DNA of 64,000 nucleotides from Bacillota bacterium (GCA_023435705.1 JAEYRH010000005.1:124001-188000), one strand, 5' to 3'. Counted from the first letter of the stretch, positions 16,844-25,747 are shown. Made by a program: numbers and translations. The notes: generated by a model from the sequence alone, not told the origin.

Positions 16844-18892
16844 ATGGGAGACATGATCTATTTGGTTTATGCCGCGATCGGCATTCTGGGGCTGTGGTTT
16901 TTGCTGTTTTTATCCGGCATCCGCTACATCCCCAACAACAAGGTGGGCATCGTGGAAAAACGATACTCCGCAAAGGGCAGCCTGAAAGAGCAGATCATCG
17001 CCCTGAATGGCGAAGCGGGCTTCCAGCCGGACGTGCTGCGCGGCGGCATCTGCTTTGTGCCCCGGTTTATCCGCAAGGTTTACCTGGTGCCGCTGGTGAA
17101 CATCCCCCAGGGCGAGCTGGGCTATGTGTTTGCCCGCGACGGCAAGCCGCTGGAAGGTGGCCAGACGCTGGGCAAAATCGTACCGGAAGGCCGGAATTTC
17201 CAGTCGGTGCGTGGCTTTTTGACCGGTGGTGGCCAGAAGGGCCCGCAGCGCGGCATGCTGAGGGAAGGCACCTATGCCTTCAACCTGGCGCAGTTTGTGG
17301 TGTTTACCAAGTCGCAGATTCATTATTTGCCCCTCAACCTGCCCGGCGAGCGCAACGACTTCACGCTGATCGCACAAGACCTCTTCAAGAGGAAAGCATA
17401 TCAGCCCGTTGTGATCGACGGCAACTCCGACGCAATGGGGATTGTAACGGTGCATGACGGCCCAACGCTGGCCACTGGTGAGATCATCGCGGCCAACGTA
17501 TCCACTGGTGACCCGGCAACCGACCACAACTCCTTTCAGGATCCCGAACGGTTCCTCGCCTTGGGCGGGCGCAGAGGTCGTCAGCACCAGGTGCTGGTGG
17601 AGGGCACCTACTTCATCAACGGCCTGTTTGCCACGGTGGAGATGCACCCCAAGACCACGATCAGTGTGGGCGAAGTGGGTGTAGTAAACAGCTTCGTGGG
17701 CCCGGAGGGCCGCGACCTTTCCGGCGAGAGCTACAAGCACGGCGAGCTGGTGGAAAAGGGCCACAAGGGCGTGTGGAAAGAAACGCTGCGCCCCGGCAAA
17801 TACGCCTTCAACACCTATGCCGGCGCCGTGTTCGCCGTGCCCACCACCAACATCATCCTCAAATGGATCCGCAACCAGCAGGGCGCCCACGGGTTTGACG
17901 CAAACCTCGCAGAAGTGACGCTCATTACAATGGATGCCTTCGAACCCACGCTGCCGCTGTCGGTGGTGATCCACATCAACTACACCGAGGCACCGCTGGT
18001 GATCCAGCGCTTCGGCGACATCCGAAAGCTCGTGGAGCAGACGCTGGATCCGATGGTGGCCGCATACTTCAAGAACATTGGCCAGACCAAGACGCTGATC
18101 CAGCTCATCCAGGAGCGCAAGGAAATCCAGGAAAAGGCCGCCGTGGAGATGCGCGAGAAGTTTGCGCAGTACAATCTGAACCTGATCGAGGTGCTGATCG
18201 GTACACCGGGCAGCTCCAAGACCGACGGCCGTATCGAGACGATCCTCTCCCAGCTGCAGGACCGGCAGATCGCTGATGAGCAGAAGACCACCTATGAGCG
18301 CCAGCGGCAGACAGCGATTGTCAAACAGGGCCTGGTGGAGGCGCAGGCAAAGAGCGACATGCAGAAGAACCTGACCGAGTCCGCCATCAACATTGAGCTG
18401 CAGAATAACCAGGGCCTGGCAGACCTCCGAAAGGCCGAGCAGCAGGCCAACGTGATCCAGACCACAGCCCGGGCCGAGGCCGCAAAGACCGAGATCGCCG
18501 CAGGGGCAGAAGCCAAGCGCGTGCGGCTGACCTCTGAGGCCGAGGCCAACCGCGTGGAAATGCTGGCCAACGCAGAAGCTACAAAGATCACGGCCACGGG
18601 TTCCGCAGAAGCCGGAAAGATCCAGGCCATCGGTCTGGCGGAGGCTGAGGCGATCCGCAAGCAGGTGGAATCCTACGGTTCCACTGGCGAATACATCCAG
18701 TTGCAGAGCGTGAAGGCATTCACCGGCGCACTGAGCAACTACCAGGGCGATCTGGTGCCGAAGACACAGTTCTCCGTGGGCGGGGGCGACGGAAAGCCAG
18801 CCAACCTGGCAGAAGTCTTTATGGCTCAGTTGATCGCGATGAACGGCGGAAAGCTACCCGGCGGGCAGGCTGCTCCGGAAAAGTCAGAATAA
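16844..18892 (+). CDS. SPFH/flotillin-like membrane protein
   Basis: This 682-residue protein has one N-terminal membrane helix (MIYLVYAAIGILGLWFLLFL), an SPFH/band 7 region (about residues 250-440) and a long Ala/Glu-rich coiled coil (about 440-640, with repeated AEA and EAxK) typical of flotillins, which build oligomeric membrane scaffolds. Unusually, the first 350 residues carry three related segments of the form L-x-x-G-x-Y-x-x-N (near GMLREGTYAFN, QVLVEGTYFIN and ETLRPGKYAFN), so the N-terminal part is longer than in YuaF/FloT-type proteins. ATG 16844 follows GAGGAGG (16831-16837). No NfeD-like partner is next to it. It appears to be a single-gene transcript ended by the following hairpin. 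Confidence 0.85.
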   Translation: MGDMIYLVYAAIGILGLWFLLFLSGIRYIPNNKVGIVEKRYSAKGSLKEQIIALNGEAGFQPDVLRGGICFVPRFIRKVYLVPLVNIPQGELGYVFARDGKPLEGGQTLGKIVPEGRNFQSVRGFLTGGGQKGPQRGMLREGTYAFNLAQFVVFTKSQIHYLPLNLPGERNDFTLIAQDLFKRKAYQPVVIDGNSDAMGIVTVHDGPTLATGEIIAANVSTGDPATDHNSFQDPERFLALGGRRGRQHQVLVEGTYFINGLFATVEMHPKTTISVGEVGVVNSFVGPEGRDLSGESYKHGELVEKGHKGVWKETLRPGKYAFNTYAGAVFAVPTTNIILKWIRNQQGAHGFDANLAEVTLITMDAFEPTLPLSVVIHINYTEAPLVIQRFGDIRKLVEQTLDPMVAAYFKNIGQTKTLIQLIQERKEIQEKAAVEMREKFAQYNLNLIEVLIGTPGSSKTDGRIETILSQLQDRQIADEQKTTYERQRQTAIVKQGLVEAQAKSDMQKNLTESAINIELQNNQGLADLRKAEQQANVIQTTARAEAAKTEIAAGAEAKRVRLTSEAEANRVEMLANAEATKITATGSAEAGKIQAIGLAEAEAIRKQVESYGSTGEYIQLQSVKAFTGALSNYQGDLVPKTQFSVGGGDGKPANLAEVFMAQLIAMNGGKLPGGQAAPEKSE

Positions 18893-18913
18893 CAACGACA
18901 ACAAGACACAACA

Positions 18914-18941
18914 AAGCCCCCGGCAGGATTGCCGGGGGCTT
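18914..18941 (+). terminator. Terminator after the SPFH gene
   Basis: AAGCCCCCGGCA, GGAT loop, TGCCGGGGGCTT: a perfect 12-bp hairpin 22 bases past the stop. The T tract is short, so termination may be partial. Confidence 0.7.
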
Positions 18942-18979
18942 ACGATTCATATCGCCTCTCCGGGCAGCACAGTCGTCCA

Positions 18980-19420
18980 TTAACTCCAATAGGTATAAAC
19001 CTTGACCGACCCCGCATCAAAGTCAATTACAGCTTCGGCATGCATGGCTCCGCCGCCAGGCTCGATCGCGTATTGCTGCACACCTTCCATCTCCAGCCCC
19101 GTGTCCTGCAGCCCTGGCGATGCAGCAACCCAACCCTTCAGGTCTGCTGCCGGTAAGGTGAAGCTAACCCGATATGCTCTGGTTGCCGGGCCGCCCTCTG
19201 TCGTGATGATGAATTGCTTCTTTGAATCAGGGATTGGTGCCAGCCTGGCCCATTCCAGCGTGCATTCCAGCATGTTTGCCTGCGCCGCGGGATCTTGATT
19301 GGCTCGCTCATTGGATGGGACTAGATGCAGGCTTTTATTGAATGCGGCATATGCAGAAAAACAGACGGCAAGACCGCCGATGATGCAGGCAGCAATGATC
19401 ACCAATCTTCTGTTCCGCAT
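18980..19420 (-). CDS. Small exported or membrane-anchored protein of unknown function
   Basis: This 146-residue protein has an N-terminal hydrophobic segment (LVIIAACIIGGLAVCFSAYAAF) that is either an anchor or a signal peptide, followed by a soluble domain rich in beta-strand-like segments. There is no lipobox at the Cys and I recognise no family. GGAGG lies just before the ATG at 19420. It follows the lipoprotein gene on the same strand across a terminator. Confidence 0.7.
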   Translation of the reverse strand: MRNRRLVIIAACIIGGLAVCFSAYAAFNKSLHLVPSNERANQDPAAQANMLECTLEWARLAPIPDSKKQFIITTEGGPATRAYRVSFTLPAADLKGWVAASPGLQDTGLEMEGVQQYAIEPGGGAMHAEAVIDFDAGSVKVYTYWS

Positions 19421-19439
19421 TTATCCTCCTTATTGAAAA

Positions 19440-19465
19440 CGCCCTCTCCCAACAGGGAAAGGGCG
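19440..19465 (-). terminator. Terminator of the lipoprotein gene
   Basis: On the minus strand CGCCCTTTCCC, TGTT loop and GGGAGAGGGCG form an 11-bp stem with one mismatch, followed by TTTTC, just past the lipoprotein stop. Confidence 0.7.
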
Positions 19466-19480
19466 CTCATGTGGTCTGTA

Positions 19481-20152
19481 TTACTTCCCGAAGCTGATGG
19501 AATCAACAATCTTCTGAAGCTCGTCCATCTCGGCATCTTCAAGGTAAGTCAGCGTGAACAAGATGGCATAATTGTTTTTCAGAGTGCAGACCAACTGCTG
19601 CTTGATCTCCACGCCTGAATAATCCAGCACGGCATCCACTACAGAGAACTCCGCTCCGGCGATGGTCTTGGTCTGGGCGTCGCTGAAGGTGTATCCCTCC
19701 ATCGCAGACGCAAGGTTCTTGATTGCCGCATCCATATAGTCACCGCTGGTCTTGATCACCAGACCCGCAACGCTGAGGTTTTCACAAACCGCATTGATAT
19801 TTGGGTTGAATCCGTCCGCATAATCCAGTGGGTGCTTCAATGCGTAAGCAAGATAAAGAGTCTTGGCTTCAGCCAACTTCAGCTTCTTTTCCGTTTCTTC
19901 ATCATCAGATCCAATGGCATCGGCTCCAGCCTGAAAAATTTGCTTCATTTCATCCTTGGTGGCGATCGTCCAACCATCCGGCACCGTAAAGCTCAATCCG
20001 AAATATTCGTTGGTATAGGTGTTGCCCTCAAAGGATCCGGTCGTGATGTTCTTGGCAGTGTCGGTCGTGACGCTCTTGATCACATCGCATCCGGTCAAGG
20101 CCAAAACCAGCATAATGGAAAGAAGAATGAGGGTCGCGTTGGTTCTTTTCAT
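19481..20152 (-). CDS. Lipoprotein of unknown function
   Basis: This 223-residue protein has a lipoprotein signal with lipobox LTGC (Cys 22). The mature part begins with a linker rich in Thr and Asn, then an EYFGLSFTVPDGW segment that resembles the PsbP-like or DUF fold seen in many Clostridial lipoproteins annotated only as hypothetical. It would be tethered to the outer face of the membrane. No partner gene is evident. Confidence 0.75.
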   Translation of the reverse strand: MKRTNATLILLSIMLVLALTGCDVIKSVTTDTAKNITTGSFEGNTYTNEYFGLSFTVPDGWTIATKDEMKQIFQAGADAIGSDDEETEKKLKLAEAKTLYLAYALKHPLDYADGFNPNINAVCENLSVAGLVIKTSGDYMDAAIKNLASAMEGYTFSDAQTKTIAGAEFSVVDAVLDYSGVEIKQQLVCTLKNNYAILFTLTYLEDAEMDELQKIVDSISFGK

Positions 20153-20197
20153 TTGTTACTCCCATCTGATTGTGATATCAAATTATTACCTAATACG

Positions 20198-20227
20198 ATC
20201 ATACAATACACAAATCATCCCGGTCAA
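20198..20227 (-). promoter_or_regulatory. Promoter of the lipoprotein gene
   Basis: On the minus strand -35 TTGACC (20222-20227) and -10 TATGAT (20198-20203) are 18 bases apart, about 45 bases before the ATG. Confidence 0.6.
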
Positions 20228-20243
20228 GGAAAAGCTGCCCATG

Positions 20244-21419
20244 TCAATTCAAATAGCGCCCTTTGATTCTTTCCAATGCCGCCCCCTCTCCCGCCAGCGC
20301 GGCCTCAATATCATCCATGCTCCGTGCCTTCAATGGCAAAGGCAGCCTTGCCACCGGCAACTGGGCAAAGAGCATTTTCTCGATCTCACCCTGGGGCAAT
20401 GCGTCATCGGCAAGAGCAACCACCGGCAGGCAGCAAGCCTTGTTTGCCACATCGGATTGCACGCTTTTGGATAGCAGAGCCGCCACAAACGCCGCTGCAG
20501 CAGCATTTTTTGCCTCACTCTCAGAGCGCACCACGGAAGCAAACTGCACCGACAGGCAGGGCCGGAGGTCGTTTGGCCAAGGCAAGGCCACATAATCAAA
20601 TGCCTTGTTTTTGGCAGCCAAACGGCCCATCAATGCCGTCTCCCATTGGCTGCACAACAAAACAGCGCACCGCCCGGAAGAATAGACTGACCTGGCCTGG
20701 TCAATGCTCATGCGGAAGGCCTTGTCGGGCAGCAGTTTTTTCTCCAGGAGTCCGTCCAGTCCAGCGCCATCCAGCGCCAGTGACTCAAACAGCGGCGACG
20801 CGCCACCCATGGCCAGCACCGGCTTTTTGCGCCGGCCAGTGGCAGCCGACTGAGCGTATGCCAGCAACGTGTCGGCAGTCCATGTTGTGTCATTCACCGG
20901 CGGCTCTACGCCAACGGCGCGGCCCACCTCATTGTTGATGAGCACCAGCTGCCCACCAGCCATCCAGGGCGCAGCGCGGGAGTCTGCAGAAAAGAGCCTT
21001 ACAAACGGGCTTGCCAGCGGCGGCAGAGCGGTGGAATTGAGGTCCAGCAGTAACTCTTCATCGATGCCCGCCCAGCCATCAGGAAAGGAGACCACATCAG
21101 GCTGCTCTCCACCCGCAAGTCGCAGGGCGAACTGCTCTGCCGTCACATTCTCCGCTTCCACAAACACGCCGATGTTGGTTTTCTCAAAGCGCCGGGCAGC
21201 TGCTTGCAGCAGGTTCGTGCGGCTGTAGCTGCCCACCCGCCAGTCGTTCACCTGCCAAACCTTCAGCACACCCTGATAAGGTGATTGCCTGGGGCTCATA
21301 AACCTCACCTCGTCATATGGCTGCAGCTTGCCGGGGAACAGGAACACACCTGCCACAACAATACCGCCCAGCAGCACGGTGAAGAGGATTGGCTTGACGA
21401 ACTGCCTCCAATGTTGCAT
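20244..21419 (-). CDS. Extracellular solute-binding protein-like
   Basis: This 391-residue protein has an N-terminal membrane segment (PILFTVLLGGIVVAGVFLFPG) without a lipobox. The mature region has family features of type 1 sugar-binding proteins: LLQAAARRFEKTNIGVFVE, GEQPDVVSFPDGW, and a second lobe with GRCAVLLCSQWE. No ABC permease or ATPase gene is adjacent, so the transport partner and ligand are unknown. ATG 21419 has GGGTGA 5 bases upstream; a GTG at 21428 has no ribosome site. Confidence 0.7.
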   Translation of the reverse strand: MQHWRQFVKPILFTVLLGGIVVAGVFLFPGKLQPYDEVRFMSPRQSPYQGVLKVWQVNDWRVGSYSRTNLLQAAARRFEKTNIGVFVEAENVTAEQFALRLAGGEQPDVVSFPDGWAGIDEELLLDLNSTALPPLASPFVRLFSADSRAAPWMAGGQLVLINNEVGRAVGVEPPVNDTTWTADTLLAYAQSAATGRRKKPVLAMGGASPLFESLALDGAGLDGLLEKKLLPDKAFRMSIDQARSVYSSGRCAVLLCSQWETALMGRLAAKNKAFDYVALPWPNDLRPCLSVQFASVVRSESEAKNAAAAAFVAALLSKSVQSDVANKACCLPVVALADDALPQGEIEKMLFAQLPVARLPLPLKARSMDDIEAALAGEGAALERIKGRYLN

Positions 21420-21466
21420 ACGGTTCACCCGTATATGTGTATTCAGGATTGGGTGGCAAAAGAATT

Positions 21467-21486
21467 AGCCCCCTGAAAAGGGGGCT
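21467..21486 (-). terminator. Hairpin downstream of citrate synthase
   Basis: AGCCCCCT, a 4-base loop and AGGGGGCT form a perfect 8-bp stem. On the minus strand it is followed by AATTCTTTT. It lies 170 bases past the citrate synthase stop and just before the solute-binding gene, so it may insulate the two. Confidence 0.5.
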
Positions 21487-21577
21487 TTGCGTATGCTATG
21501 TTGAATTTCACAGGGGGGTGGTACACAGACCTACATAGATTGCAGTACAATGCAATACGGTCCATCACTGTGTTCGA

Positions 21578-21601
21578 GGGGCCGGTACAGAGCCCGGCCC
21601 C
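21578..21601. repeat. GC-rich inverted repeat (REP-like)
   Basis: GGGGCCGG and CCGGCCCC flank the 8-base loop TACAGAGC in the 230-base gap between the solute-binding gene and citrate synthase. It has no T tract. From memory, similar GC palindromes are dispersed in Clostridial genomes. Nothing else is seen in this gap besides the hairpin at 21467 and the heptamer tract at the citrate synthase stop. Confidence 0.45.
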
Positions 21602-21640
21602 TACATTGACCGCCATGTTCAATCAGTATCGTCTTGCATA

Positions 21641-21664
21641 CTGACTACTGGCTACTGGCTACTT
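21641..21664. repeat. Heptamer tract at the citrate synthase stop
   Basis: On the minus strand this is AAGTAGCCAGTAGCCAGTAGTCAG, three 7-base units (AGTAGYC) whose first TAG is the stop codon of citrate synthase. Related tracts lie at 29195, 46913 and 59103. Confidence 0.6.
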
Positions 21665-23023
21665 CCTCTCCCCCATCGCCACATACCCCCGCCGGGCGGA
21701 AACACTCTTATAAGCCGGGCGGATGATCTTGCCGGCGTTCACAATCTCCTCAATTCGATGCGCGCTCCACCCCACGATTCGGGAGATCGCGAAGATCGGT
21801 GTGAACAGCTCCTGAGGGATGCCCAGCATCCGATAGACGAAGCCGGAATAGAAGTCCACATTGGCGCTGACGCCTTTGTAGATCTTGCGCACCCGGCCAA
21901 TCACCTGCGGGGCCAGCCGCTCCACCGACGCATACAGGTCAAACTCATCCATGAGGCCCTTTTCTTCAGCCAGCTGGCGCACATACTTTTTGAATATTTC
22001 CGCCCTGGGGTCGGAAAGGGAATAGACCGCATGGCCCATGCCATAAATCAAACCAGCCTGGTCAAAGGCCTCGCGGTTCAAAAGCCTCATCAGGTAATCT
22101 TCCACCTGGTTGTCATCCTTCCAGTCGGAAACGGCCTGTTTCATGTCCTCAAACATCTGCACGACCTTGATGTTTGCCCCGCCATGGCGGGGGCCCTTCA
22201 ACGACCCGATGGCAGCAACAATCGCAGAGTAGGTATCAGTGCCGGAGGATGTGACCACATGGGTCACGAAGGACGAGTTGTTGCCACCGCCATGCTCGGC
22301 GTGCAGCACCAGCGCCATGTCCAGCAACTCAGCCTCCAGGCTGGTATAGCTGGAATCGAGCCGCAGCATATGAAGGATGTTTTCCGCAGTGCTCAGATCT
22401 TCCCTGGGGCTGTGGATCACCAGGCTTTGCCCCTTGTGGGCGTGCACAGTGGCCTGATAGGCATACACCGACAGCAGCGGGAAACAGGCGATCAGCTTCA
22501 GGCATTGGCGCAGCACATTGGGCACAGACACATCGTCGGCGTTTCCGTCATAGCTGTAAAGCGCCAACACTGCCCGTGCCAGCGCGTTCATCACGTCATT
22601 GCTGGGGGATTTCAACAGGATGCCGCTCACGAATTCTTCCGGCAGTTTGCGAAGGCCGGCCAGCGTCTGCTGGAATTGCTCCAGCTCCGCCCTGGTGGGC
22701 AGGTTGCCGAAAAGCAGCAAATAGGCCGACTCCTCAAAGCCATAACGGCCGTCGGAAAGAAAGCCGTTCACGATCTCCTCAATGTCAATGCCACGGTAAA
22801 ACAACCTCCCCGGAGCAGGCACCAGCTCGCCTTCATCCAAAATGTAGGCATGCACCTCGCCAATCTCGGTCAAGCCCGCCAGCACGCCCTTGCCGCTGAT
22901 ATCCCTGAGGCCACGCTTCACCTCATATTTGGTGTATAGCTCCGGGTTGATCCGGCTGCAGGCTGTGGTCTTGTCGGAAAGATCAAAAAGGTATTGATCG
23001 TCTACGAAGAAATGCGTATTCAT
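21659..23023 (-). CDS. gltA: Citrate synthase
   Basis: This 454-residue enzyme condenses acetyl-CoA with oxaloacetate to give citrate. Conserved sites are the His in HAEHGGGNNSSF (about residue 242), GMGHAVYSLSDPRA (about 330) and the Asp in NVDFYSGFVY (about 389). It has the N-terminal extension of the Clostridial type (RGLRDISGKGV...RGIDIEE). A 2-methylcitrate synthase role cannot be excluded, but no prp gene is nearby. ATG 23023 follows AAAGGAGGG; the frame is open upstream to 23092 without support. No aconitase or isocitrate dehydrogenase is adjacent; the enzyme may serve glutamate synthesis. Confidence 0.93.
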   Translation of the reverse strand: MNTHFFVDDQYLFDLSDKTTACSRINPELYTKYEVKRGLRDISGKGVLAGLTEIGEVHAYILDEGELVPAPGRLFYRGIDIEEIVNGFLSDGRYGFEESAYLLLFGNLPTRAELEQFQQTLAGLRKLPEEFVSGILLKSPSNDVMNALARAVLALYSYDGNADDVSVPNVLRQCLKLIACFPLLSVYAYQATVHAHKGQSLVIHSPREDLSTAENILHMLRLDSSYTSLEAELLDMALVLHAEHGGGNNSSFVTHVVTSSGTDTYSAIVAAIGSLKGPRHGGANIKVVQMFEDMKQAVSDWKDDNQVEDYLMRLLNREAFDQAGLIYGMGHAVYSLSDPRAEIFKKYVRQLAEEKGLMDEFDLYASVERLAPQVIGRVRKIYKGVSANVDFYSGFVYRMLGIPQELFTPIFAISRIVGWSAHRIEEIVNAGKIIRPAYKSVSARRGYVAMGERK

Positions 23024-23065
23024 GGCACCCTCCTTTGTATGCTTGATGATGATTCTCTTTGATTC

Positions 23066-23094
23066 AGTATAACAGCGTTTCTGCTGCTTCAATC
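23066..23094 (-). promoter_or_regulatory. Promoter of citrate synthase
   Basis: On the minus strand -10 TATACT (23066-23071) and -35 GATTGA (23089-23094) are 17 bases apart. Further upstream CGATCTT and AAGATCG form an 11-base-spaced inverted repeat (about 23112-23136) that could be an operator. Confidence 0.5.
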
Positions 23095-23186
23095 ACAAGA
23101 GAAAGACAACAACGATCTTTCGCAGAATCGAAGATCGATTGCTGTGGCAATTCATCTGTCTTCTGTGCAATTGCAAAACCCGGCTG

Positions 23187-24050
23187 TTATCTGCCGCCCT
23201 GCTCCCGGTCCATATCCCTGTGGCTCACCGTGGCCCGGTAGCCGGCCTTCAGCATTTTCATCTGCAAGGCTTCCGCCAGCACCACCGACCGGTGCATGCC
23301 GCCGGTGCAGCCGATGGCCACCACCAGTTCGTTCTTTGCCTCCTGCTTATACATCGGGATCAAAAGGAGCAATTGGTCGGTCACGCTGTCGATAAACTTT
23401 GCGGTGCCCTCAAAGGCCATCACATATTCCTTTACCTCGTCATCCTGACCGGTCTTGGGTTTCAGGCGGTCCACATAAAAGGGGTTGGGGATAAAACGCA
23501 CATCGAACACAATATCGGCGTCGGCGGGGATGCCGCGCTTGAAACCGAAGGTCACAAACGTGATGTGGAACCCGGCAGCGGCTTCGTCAGTAAACACATC
23601 CGCCAACCGCTCCCGAAGCTGTTTGGTCAGCAGCTGGCTGGTGTCAATGACGAAGTTTGCGTTGTCACGGAGGCGGGCAAGCTGCTCCCGCTCGCTGGCA
23701 ATGGCTTCCGTCAGGCTCATGTTGCTGGTGGCCAACGGGTGGGACCGGCGGCTTTCCTTGTAGCGCTTCACCAATGTCTCGTCGGTGGCGTCCAGGAAAA
23801 GCACCTCATAGCTCACGCCATAATCCTTCAGGTCATACAGCGCCTTATAAATGTCGCCAAAGAATCGCCCGCCGCGGATGTCGGCACCGATGGCCACCTT
23901 TTCCATGTCCTGCTTGCGGCAAAGGCCAACAAGCGTGCCGATGAGCAGAGGTGGCAAATTGTCCACGCAGAAGAATCCAAGATCCTCCATGGCGCGGATG
24001 GCGTAGGATTTGCCCGCTCCGGAAAGCCCCGTAACCAGCACCAATCTCAT
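23187..24050 (-). CDS. rapZ: RapZ/YvcJ family nucleotide-binding protein
   Basis: This 287-residue P-loop protein has Walker A GLSGAGKS (residues 8-15), the FLDATDETLVKRYKESRRSHPL segment, and the C-terminal GCTGGMHRSVVLAE domain. In enteric bacteria RapZ is an RNase E adapter sensing glucosamine-6-phosphate; in Bacillus the YvcJ form binds and hydrolyses GTP and affects competence. Its ATG overlaps the stop of the PHP gene by 4 bases, so murB, php and rapZ form one operon. The usual downstream partners yvcK and whiA are missing here. Confidence 0.95.
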   Translation of the reverse strand: MRLVLVTGLSGAGKSYAIRAMEDLGFFCVDNLPPLLIGTLVGLCRKQDMEKVAIGADIRGGRFFGDIYKALYDLKDYGVSYEVLFLDATDETLVKRYKESRRSHPLATSNMSLTEAIASEREQLARLRDNANFVIDTSQLLTKQLRERLADVFTDEAAAGFHITFVTFGFKRGIPADADIVFDVRFIPNPFYVDRLKPKTGQDDEVKEYVMAFEGTAKFIDSVTDQLLLLIPMYKQEAKNELVVAIGCTGGMHRSVVLAEALQMKMLKAGYRATVSHRDMDREQGGR

Positions 24051-24829
24051 GTCGCGTCCCTCCCTCGCTTCAGCGTAACGGTCGATACCGAAGAATTCAC
24101 AATCCGCTCCGGCGGGATGCCGGCCTGTTTGGCCAGATCCATCGCCAAGGCAAAATCCCCCACCCGTTCTGGGCTGTGGGCATCTGAGCCGATCGAAAAA
24201 TTGACCCCTCTGTTAAGCGCAACACGCAACGCGTCGGCGTGCGGCAGGCCATGGGCGCTGTTGATCTCGATGACAGTGCCGGCGGCGGCTGCCGCAGCGG
24301 CCAACGGCTCCATCAGCACCGGGTAATGATAACCCGGATGGGTGAGCACATCCACGTCATAACGTTGCACCGAAGCAATCAACGCCTCTGTGCAGGACCG
24401 AGCAAGCTTTTTCCTGAGGCTATGGAACACCGTGGAAGCGTTCATCGCCCATTTCACCCGCCATACATAGCCTTGCGATGTGGTGAGCACCATCCGGTGC
24501 AGCCCCACGGCCAGGATATCCAGCAGCGGCAGATACTTATCCGGCACGTCAATGCGGCCATCCATCGAGACCACGTTGGCTTCCACGCCAAGCAGGATCT
24601 CAATTTGCCCCTGGTATTTCCGGTTGAGGCTGTCAATGATGCGGCGCATTTGCAGAAGCTTTTCGCCGGTCATGCCCATAAGAGGCTGAGAAAAGCCATG
24701 GTCAGTCAGCGCGATCCGGGCAAGCCCCTTCTCCAAAGCCTGGCGCACGTTGCACTCGATGCTGCCGCGCCCATGGCTGTAGTATGTATGTGTATGGTAA
24801 TCGGCGACAAGCCGCCAGTCCTCCCCCAA
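24047..24829 (-). CDS. PHP-domain phosphoesterase
   Basis: This 260-residue protein of the PHP superfamily (YcdX/HisK-like) has metal ligands visible in DYHTHTYYSHGRGS, LTDHGFS, LGVEANV, LTHPGYH and GSDAHSPERVG. It is expected to hydrolyse a phosphate ester with a trinuclear metal centre; the substrate is unknown, although histidinol phosphatase is the common label. The start is TTG 24829, fused to the murB stop as TAATTG, with GGGGGAGG inside the end of murB. This gene sits between murB and rapZ in many Clostridia, so the link is conserved. Confidence 0.88.
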   Translation of the reverse strand: MGEDWRLVADYHTHTYYSHGRGSIECNVRQALEKGLARIALTDHGFSQPLMGMTGEKLLQMRRIIDSLNRKYQGQIEILLGVEANVVSMDGRIDVPDKYLPLLDILAVGLHRMVLTTSQGYVWRVKWAMNASTVFHSLRKKLARSCTEALIASVQRYDVDVLTHPGYHYPVLMEPLAAAAAAAGTVIEINSAHGLPHADALRVALNRGVNFSIGSDAHSPERVGDFALAMDLAKQAGIPPERIVNSSVSTVTLKRGRDAT

Positions 24830-25747
24830 TTATGCGTCCTCCCCCACCAGCCGAACTTCCATCTCCAACTCCACACCGTAGAGTTCTTTGACGCGGCGCT
24901 GCACCTCGCCGGCCAGCGCGATGATATCGGCAGCGGTGGCTCCCCCGGTGTTCACCAGAAAACCGGCGTGCTTTTCCGACACCTGCGCCCCGCCAACCCG
25001 GAAGCCCTTGAGGCCCGCATCGGCGATGAGTTTGCCGGCAAAATAGCCGCAGGGCCGCTTGAAGAAGCTGCCGGCACTGGGCATCTCCAGCGGCTGCTTT
25101 TCACGGCGCATGGCGGTGTATTGATCCAGCAACTGCTTGGATTGCACGAGGTCACCACGGGCAAGGCCCAATGTCACAGACACGATGACGAGCCCCTCAG
25201 CCAGCGCCTTGCTATGCCGGTATGAGAACTCCATGCTGTCCTTCGAAAGAGTAAAAAGAGAGCCGTCACGGGCCACTGCCTGCACAGATTGAACGATGTC
25301 TTGCATCTCGCCGCCATAAGCGCCGGCGTTCATCGCCACTGCCCCGCCGATGCTGCCGGGGATGCCGCTGGCAAACTCCATGCCGGTGAGCCCCTGCCGG
25401 TATGCCTCCGCCGCGACCCTGGAAAGCAGCGCGCCGCCCTGGGCGGTCAGGCTGTCGCCTGCTACGGTCACAGCCGCGAACCGGTCGCCCAGCTGCATCA
25501 CCGCACCACGCAGGCCGCCATCGCGCACCAGCAGGTTGGAGCCGTTGCCCATGACCATAAGGCGGACAGATTCCTCCCGGCAGACGCGCACAATCTCCGC
25601 CACATCCTCCGCTGCCTCCGGCAGCAGAAAGATGTCGGCCGGGCCGCCTACGCGAAACGTGGTGTGGCGGCTCATCGGCTCATCAGCCAGCACTTTGCCG
25701 CTCCCCAGGGTGTCTGTCAGCCGGCGCAAAGCGGTATCGGTTGCCAT
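24830..25747 (-). CDS. murB: UDP-N-acetylenolpyruvoylglucosamine reductase
   Basis: This 305-residue FAD enzyme reduces UDP-GlcNAc-enolpyruvate to UDP-MurNAc in peptidoglycan synthesis. The FAD domain shows RHTTFRVGGPAD, GNGSNLLVRDGGLRG and ASGIPGSIGGAVAMNAGAYGGEM. Proton-donor Ser is in PSAGSFFKRP and the C-terminal Glu in LEMEVRLVGED. The type is the shorter, Gram-positive form. It is the first gene of murB-php-rapZ. Confidence 0.96.
   Translation of the reverse strand: MATDTALRRLTDTLGSGKVLADEPMSRHTTFRVGGPADIFLLPEAAEDVAEIVRVCREESVRLMVMGNGSNLLVRDGGLRGAVMQLGDRFAAVTVAGDSLTAQGGALLSRVAAEAYRQGLTGMEFASGIPGSIGGAVAMNAGAYGGEMQDIVQSVQAVARDGSLFTLSKDSMEFSYRHSKALAEGLVIVSVTLGLARGDLVQSKQLLDQYTAMRREKQPLEMPSAGSFFKRPCGYFAGKLIADAGLKGFRVGGAQVSEKHAGFLVNTGGATAADIIALAGEVQRRVKELYGVELEMEVRLVGEDA

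Noticed and set aside
16910..17974. Open frame opposite the SPFH gene (354 codons)
   Set aside because: Shadow of the SPFH coding frame; the product has no family features.
21758..22939. Open frame opposite citrate synthase (393 codons)
   Set aside because: Antisense to a conserved enzyme; its product is rich in His, Gln and Arg with no domain.
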